From contig NC_037262.1 of assembly GCF_000002425.4 (NCBI RefSeq), positions 10,887,243 through 10,951,242 on the forward strand: a DNA stretch of 64,000 nt, read 5' to 3'. Positions 60,351 to 64,000 of this stretch are shown piece by piece (positions within the stretch are counted from its first letter, which is position 1; each line of letters opens with the position of its first letter). The notes beneath the pieces were generated by a model. That model made no database searches, had not been told where the DNA came from, and saw nothing but the letters and a program-made list of their open reading frames with translations. A program made the position numbers and the translations under genes. Origin of the DNA: Physcomitrium patens. Taxonomy: Eukaryota; Streptophyta; Bryopsida; Funariales; Funariaceae.

Positions 60351-62105
60351 GTTTGGTTTCTTTTTACCAAATTGAAGTTGCAGAGGTGGGTGGTGGGGGT
60401 GGTGTGCTTTTGGGAGTAGAAAGAGCTGATTGGAGTTAAATGCTATGGTTGCATGTGCCTACATGGACCAGTGTGTTGCCTATTGGTGGAGACATAGAGA
60501 GTCACATACAACAAAGAAACATTACACATTTTTCTTACCATGCTTCATGTCTTTTTTGCTTTGTTGATCTTAACCAGTTGTTGTTTTTGGTGTTGTTTAT
60601 TTCTATGTTTACCTTGTTTTGTCATCATTGTGCCAGCTTAGGTTCCGTTGTCATATGCATTTAATTCATGTGTATTGAGGGTATCAGCCATGTGGGATCT
60701 TCCAGGCTGGTCAGAATTTTATTCTTTTTTATTTTCTCATTTTTTTATTCTTGTAGTGGATGAAATGTTAACATAAAATGAACGAATCTTTCTATCTTTT
60801 TAGGAAGATACTGTATCTGTGTGTGTTGTATTATTCATGTGTTTGTGTCAAAGTCTATGCTTCAAATGATGAAGTATTTTGCTGTAGGTGGTTTTAAAGG
60901 CCTTTTTTTGCATTATGCACCAAGGATTTTATGAACATGCATGGTTATGACCATTGACTTTGGCAGAAGGGGGACTATAATAAAGTTAGTAATAACTTGA
61001 ACCATTATTTATTTTATTTTATTTTATTTATTGAAAGTTATTTTTAATATACATACTGTAAAGCAGTGTGAGTTCATAAAAGCCATCACTCAAGTTTTAA
61101 AAAACAAAAGCTTCCAACAGAATCAACTCTCATATAGAAGTGAAGAATTGTGTTTCTTTAAAGAGTTTTCGATATGCTCCTGGAAGTAAATAAATTTAAA
61201 ATTATTGATTCATATCGTTTATATTTTTATAATACATTGCTAAAGTAGTAAAGTCCTTATTTTTTCTAGAAATCTTTCCAGCATTAGCCCACAATAAACT
61301 GTAGAGAATTATTATTATTATTGTTTAAACTGTAGAGAATTATTATTATTATTTTTATACATTTTTTATAACTCCCTATTTTTTGAAAATTCTGAACTTA
61401 ATAAAGTAAAACAAAATATGCCCAAATTGACTTACAAAAGGTGCTTTGGAAGAATAAAATATAACTTTATGCAACAAAATTTGAGCTGATTTTTTACAAT
61501 TATCAATTATAGTACTTCTATAGCCTTTATAATGAAAAAACTATACACAAAAAATTCATACAGAACAATTACCCAATCAATCTAATTTTCAACTTAGTCC
61601 TGTCACTCTTGAAAAACTGTTTCTAAGACATTTTGGCTTCCTTGTTTAACATTGTTGTTCTGTTTTATGCTTGGTCAAGACTTCACAGTAACACTTCATT
61701 GTAGGCATAAATATTCTTGGATAACCTTGTGAACTTGATTGGTTAAACTTGTTCTTGTATAACTAAAGGTACTATACTCTTTTGATGTTCAGTATTAGGT
61801 TATGGATATACATACATGCACACACACATACACACAAAAAAAAAAAAAAAAACAAAAAAAAAACAAACAAACAAACAAAACAAAACAACTAGTTACTATT
61901 ACTATTTTAAGAAATCAATTCATTGTCAATTAGCACAAAGCCTTTATTACAGATCCTAAAAGCTGTAAACTTTGGGATGTTAGAAAAAACAATCTTTCTG
62001 AAATATGAATCTGCCTTGTTTGAAGTTGCATGATAAAGTAAAATTTATTCAGTTTGGTCTTAGTTTTGTTTTGGAGGTGTATTTATTTTATTGCAAATTT
62101 GCTCC
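60351..62105. other. Intergenic, AT-rich, simple repeats
   Basis: No gene was seen. (TTTTA)n lies at 61010-61030. The block AAACTGTAGAGAATTATTAT occurs twice 30 bp apart (about 61297 and 61327). (CA)n followed by A-run and AAAC units lies at 61816-61888. Confidence 0.55.
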
Positions 62106-62561
62106 ATTTCCTCTGAAATTTTGTTCAAAGGGTCTTCATGTACAATATCTACATTATTTTCTGTGGAATATTATATTAGGAGGGGAAGGTGAAATTTCCT
62201 CTGAAATTTTGTTCATGTACAATATCTACATGGTTTTTTCTGTCCATAAATACTACAATAAATATAATGAATTAGTCTCTGTGTATGTAACTTCCTGATT
62301 GTAACCAGTATAATATTTTAGTTTGAGGATTTTTTATATTTTGAAGCTCACTTTTCTCTGCCATGTTTTCCTTCTGTGTGTTGCTTCATAGCCAAATGAA
62401 TAAATTGTATTTGTATCTCCACATACATGCATCCATAGACACTCTTGTAAATGGCCAATATTTTATTGTAAAATAAAACAAACATGTTGTTTGTTCTTTG
62501 TGCAATGTTATTTTTGCTTTCACCTTCCCCTCCTAATATAATATTCCACAGAAAATAATGT
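62106..62561. repeat. 44-bp perfect inverted repeat with flanking direct repeats
   Basis: 62151-62194 is exactly the reverse complement of 62518-62561 (begins ACATTATTTTCTGTGGAATA; 44 bp, 323 bp apart). The left copy is bracketed by a direct repeat. ATTTCCTCTGAAATTTTGTTC occurs at 62106-62126 and 62194-62214, and ATGTACAATATCTACAT at 62138-62154 and 62215-62231. An 11-bp difference (62127-62137) sits between the two blocks. This looks like a local templated insertion. Confidence 0.9.
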
Positions 62562-64000
62562 CCATATTATTGTATTCCACAGTGGTTAGTGAGGCTCAAT
62601 CCAACTGCTATATCTTCTACTCACTGACCTGTCCACTTACAATGATATACTGTAAACAAAGTGGAATGTCAAGGGAAAATGGCATATTGTACTCTAGTAT
62701 GCTTTCTTTCCAATGCACTTCACTGATAGAGATTTTATTTTATTTTATTTTATTTTTTTATACTATACATCCAAAGAACTATGCAAATGGAATGGATGGC
62801 AACATTCTGTTTTCGCACTCCTCCCACTGTACTACTCCAAATTATTTAGTTCGTCAATTTATCTATTGTTAGTGAACTTCACAATTTGACCACCATTACC
62901 CAAGTGCATTATGTTTACCCATGTAAACAAATTTATTATATTCTATGCCTCTACACACATCAAAGGCAGTGGCTGATCACAAACAAAGTTGTGTCTTCTC
63001 CCAACCCTATTTGTTACAAGTTTGTGTGCAATTATGAGCCATGAATCAAGGTACCTCAGCCAAGCCCTGGATCTGAATGGAAAAGCATTTCAAGCACTAT
63101 GAAAAAGTTGTGTGAACCTGTTACAAATTTATATAAAGTCAGAGTGAAGCCAAATTTCAGGATGATGATCACCTGTTGACTGAACTGGTCCTTTGGAATC
63201 TTCTAAGTGAGGTCTTTATCAGATTACTTTTAGAGCTCACACTAAAACCAGTTCAAGTCTAAGCACATCACTATTTTGGGGAAAGCATGATGACTTTATG
63301 TGTAAATCTGTATGATGCAAAAAAACATGCTTTTGGATGGATTGATTGATTGGTGAATGTGTATGTATACACATTTTTAAGATTGTCAATTATGAAAAAC
63401 TGGTTCATTGTAAATGTTGCCAATTTTGCTTTGCATACTTCCATTTTTGTTGTGTTTTGACATTGTCTTCAGGGAAATAAGAAGTTTGTGTTTTAGGAAA
63501 CCACCTTCTTGAAACATTGATTACATAAGACAAGGATTATCATTTCTTGTGGTTTAGAGTGGGAAAAAGCAAAGAAAAGGCCATAATTTGTATTGTCAAT
63601 TAGAGAAGTCTGGTACTGTACATGGGAATTTGAAAATTAAAACAACTCATTATACTGATTCATTTTTAAAATTAAACTAAATGAATATTAAATAATAAAT
63701 AAGAAAATATGGTTTTTGAATAAATCATTATGAGTTTACAATGGCTTTATTTTATGGCTGTGGAGAAAGTATGCACACACACACACACAAATATATATAT
63801 ATATATATATATGGGGTGTTTAAATAATTAATTTGAAATAACATTCAGAAATTTGAACTCAAGTTCAATTTCTTGCATCCAAATCCAAGAAGTTTTAGCA
63901 AAAGATGCACAATTTCAACTGTACGAAATACCTTCCATGCATGCAGATAAAGTACCATGGAAATGATGCCATGAATTCATACAAAGTAGCTCACAAAAAC
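62562..64000. other. Intergenic DNA to the window end
   Basis: No gene was recognised. (TTTTA)n lies at 62735-62756 and an (AC)n(AT)n compound microsatellite at 63773-63812. Composition is that of ordinary plant intergenic DNA. Confidence 0.55.

Noticed and set aside
1-64000. CRISPR arrays, operons, riboswitches, ribosomal RNA genes
   Set aside because: None was seen; the window is plant nuclear DNA and the repeats present are LTRs and microsatellites.

Overview
This window is nuclear DNA from a land plant. The evidence is two intron-containing genes of plant-type families, namely an HDA15-type histone deacetylase with a RanBP2 zinc finger and a subfamily-XII bHLH factor, set in AT-rich DNA full of plant-type Copia and chromodomain Ty3/Gypsy LTR retrotransposons. 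Compact genes, very AT-rich intergenic DNA and chromoviruses would suit a moss such as Physcomitrium, but that is inference. The sequence proves only a land plant.

Layout. 1-1170: 3' end and 3' LTR of a Gypsy element. 1171-3246: 5' part of a decayed minus-strand Copia element. 3247-7508: AT-rich DNA around a GC-richer island (about 4440-6440) that holds a broken minus-strand UDP-glucuronate decarboxylase (UXS) pseudogene. 7509-14097: a full-length but dead minus-strand Copia element, with a 1.47 kb solo-LTR-like insert exactly between its primer-binding region and its 5' LTR. About 15350-19363: the plus-strand histone deacetylase gene, with five coding exons and 558 residues. 20500-43850: a cytosine-poor retrotransposon desert. 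It contains one Gypsy element (24546-39296, perfect ATATG target duplication) that hosts a younger chromovirus (26467-32391) and two inverted copies of a 1.2 kb element, plus two solo LTRs of the same family at 21208 and 41521. 43850-46995: higher-complexity DNA with no recognisable gene. 46996-49481: the minus-strand bHLH gene, with four coding exons and 662 residues, followed by a GC-rich leader and promoter to about 50400. 50400-64000: mostly AT-rich intergenic DNA with many microsatellites, a GC-richer patch at 56.0-60.4 kb with small ORFs but no recognised gene, and a templated-insertion scar at 62.1-62.6 kb.

The two genes are not an operon and show no direct link. Both belong to nuclear regulators of transcription: HDA15-type enzymes are co-repressors of light-regulated genes in Arabidopsis, and subfamily-XII bHLH factors (CIB/BEE type) bind E/G-boxes. 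The retrotransposons show LTRs, target-site duplications, zinc knuckles, protease, reverse transcriptase, integrase and chromodomain remnants, but all carry stops, deletions or lost catalytic residues. Most of the damage looks like C-to-T or G-to-A decay. The most unusual signal is an array of perfect heat-shock elements in the LTRs of the nested chromovirus.
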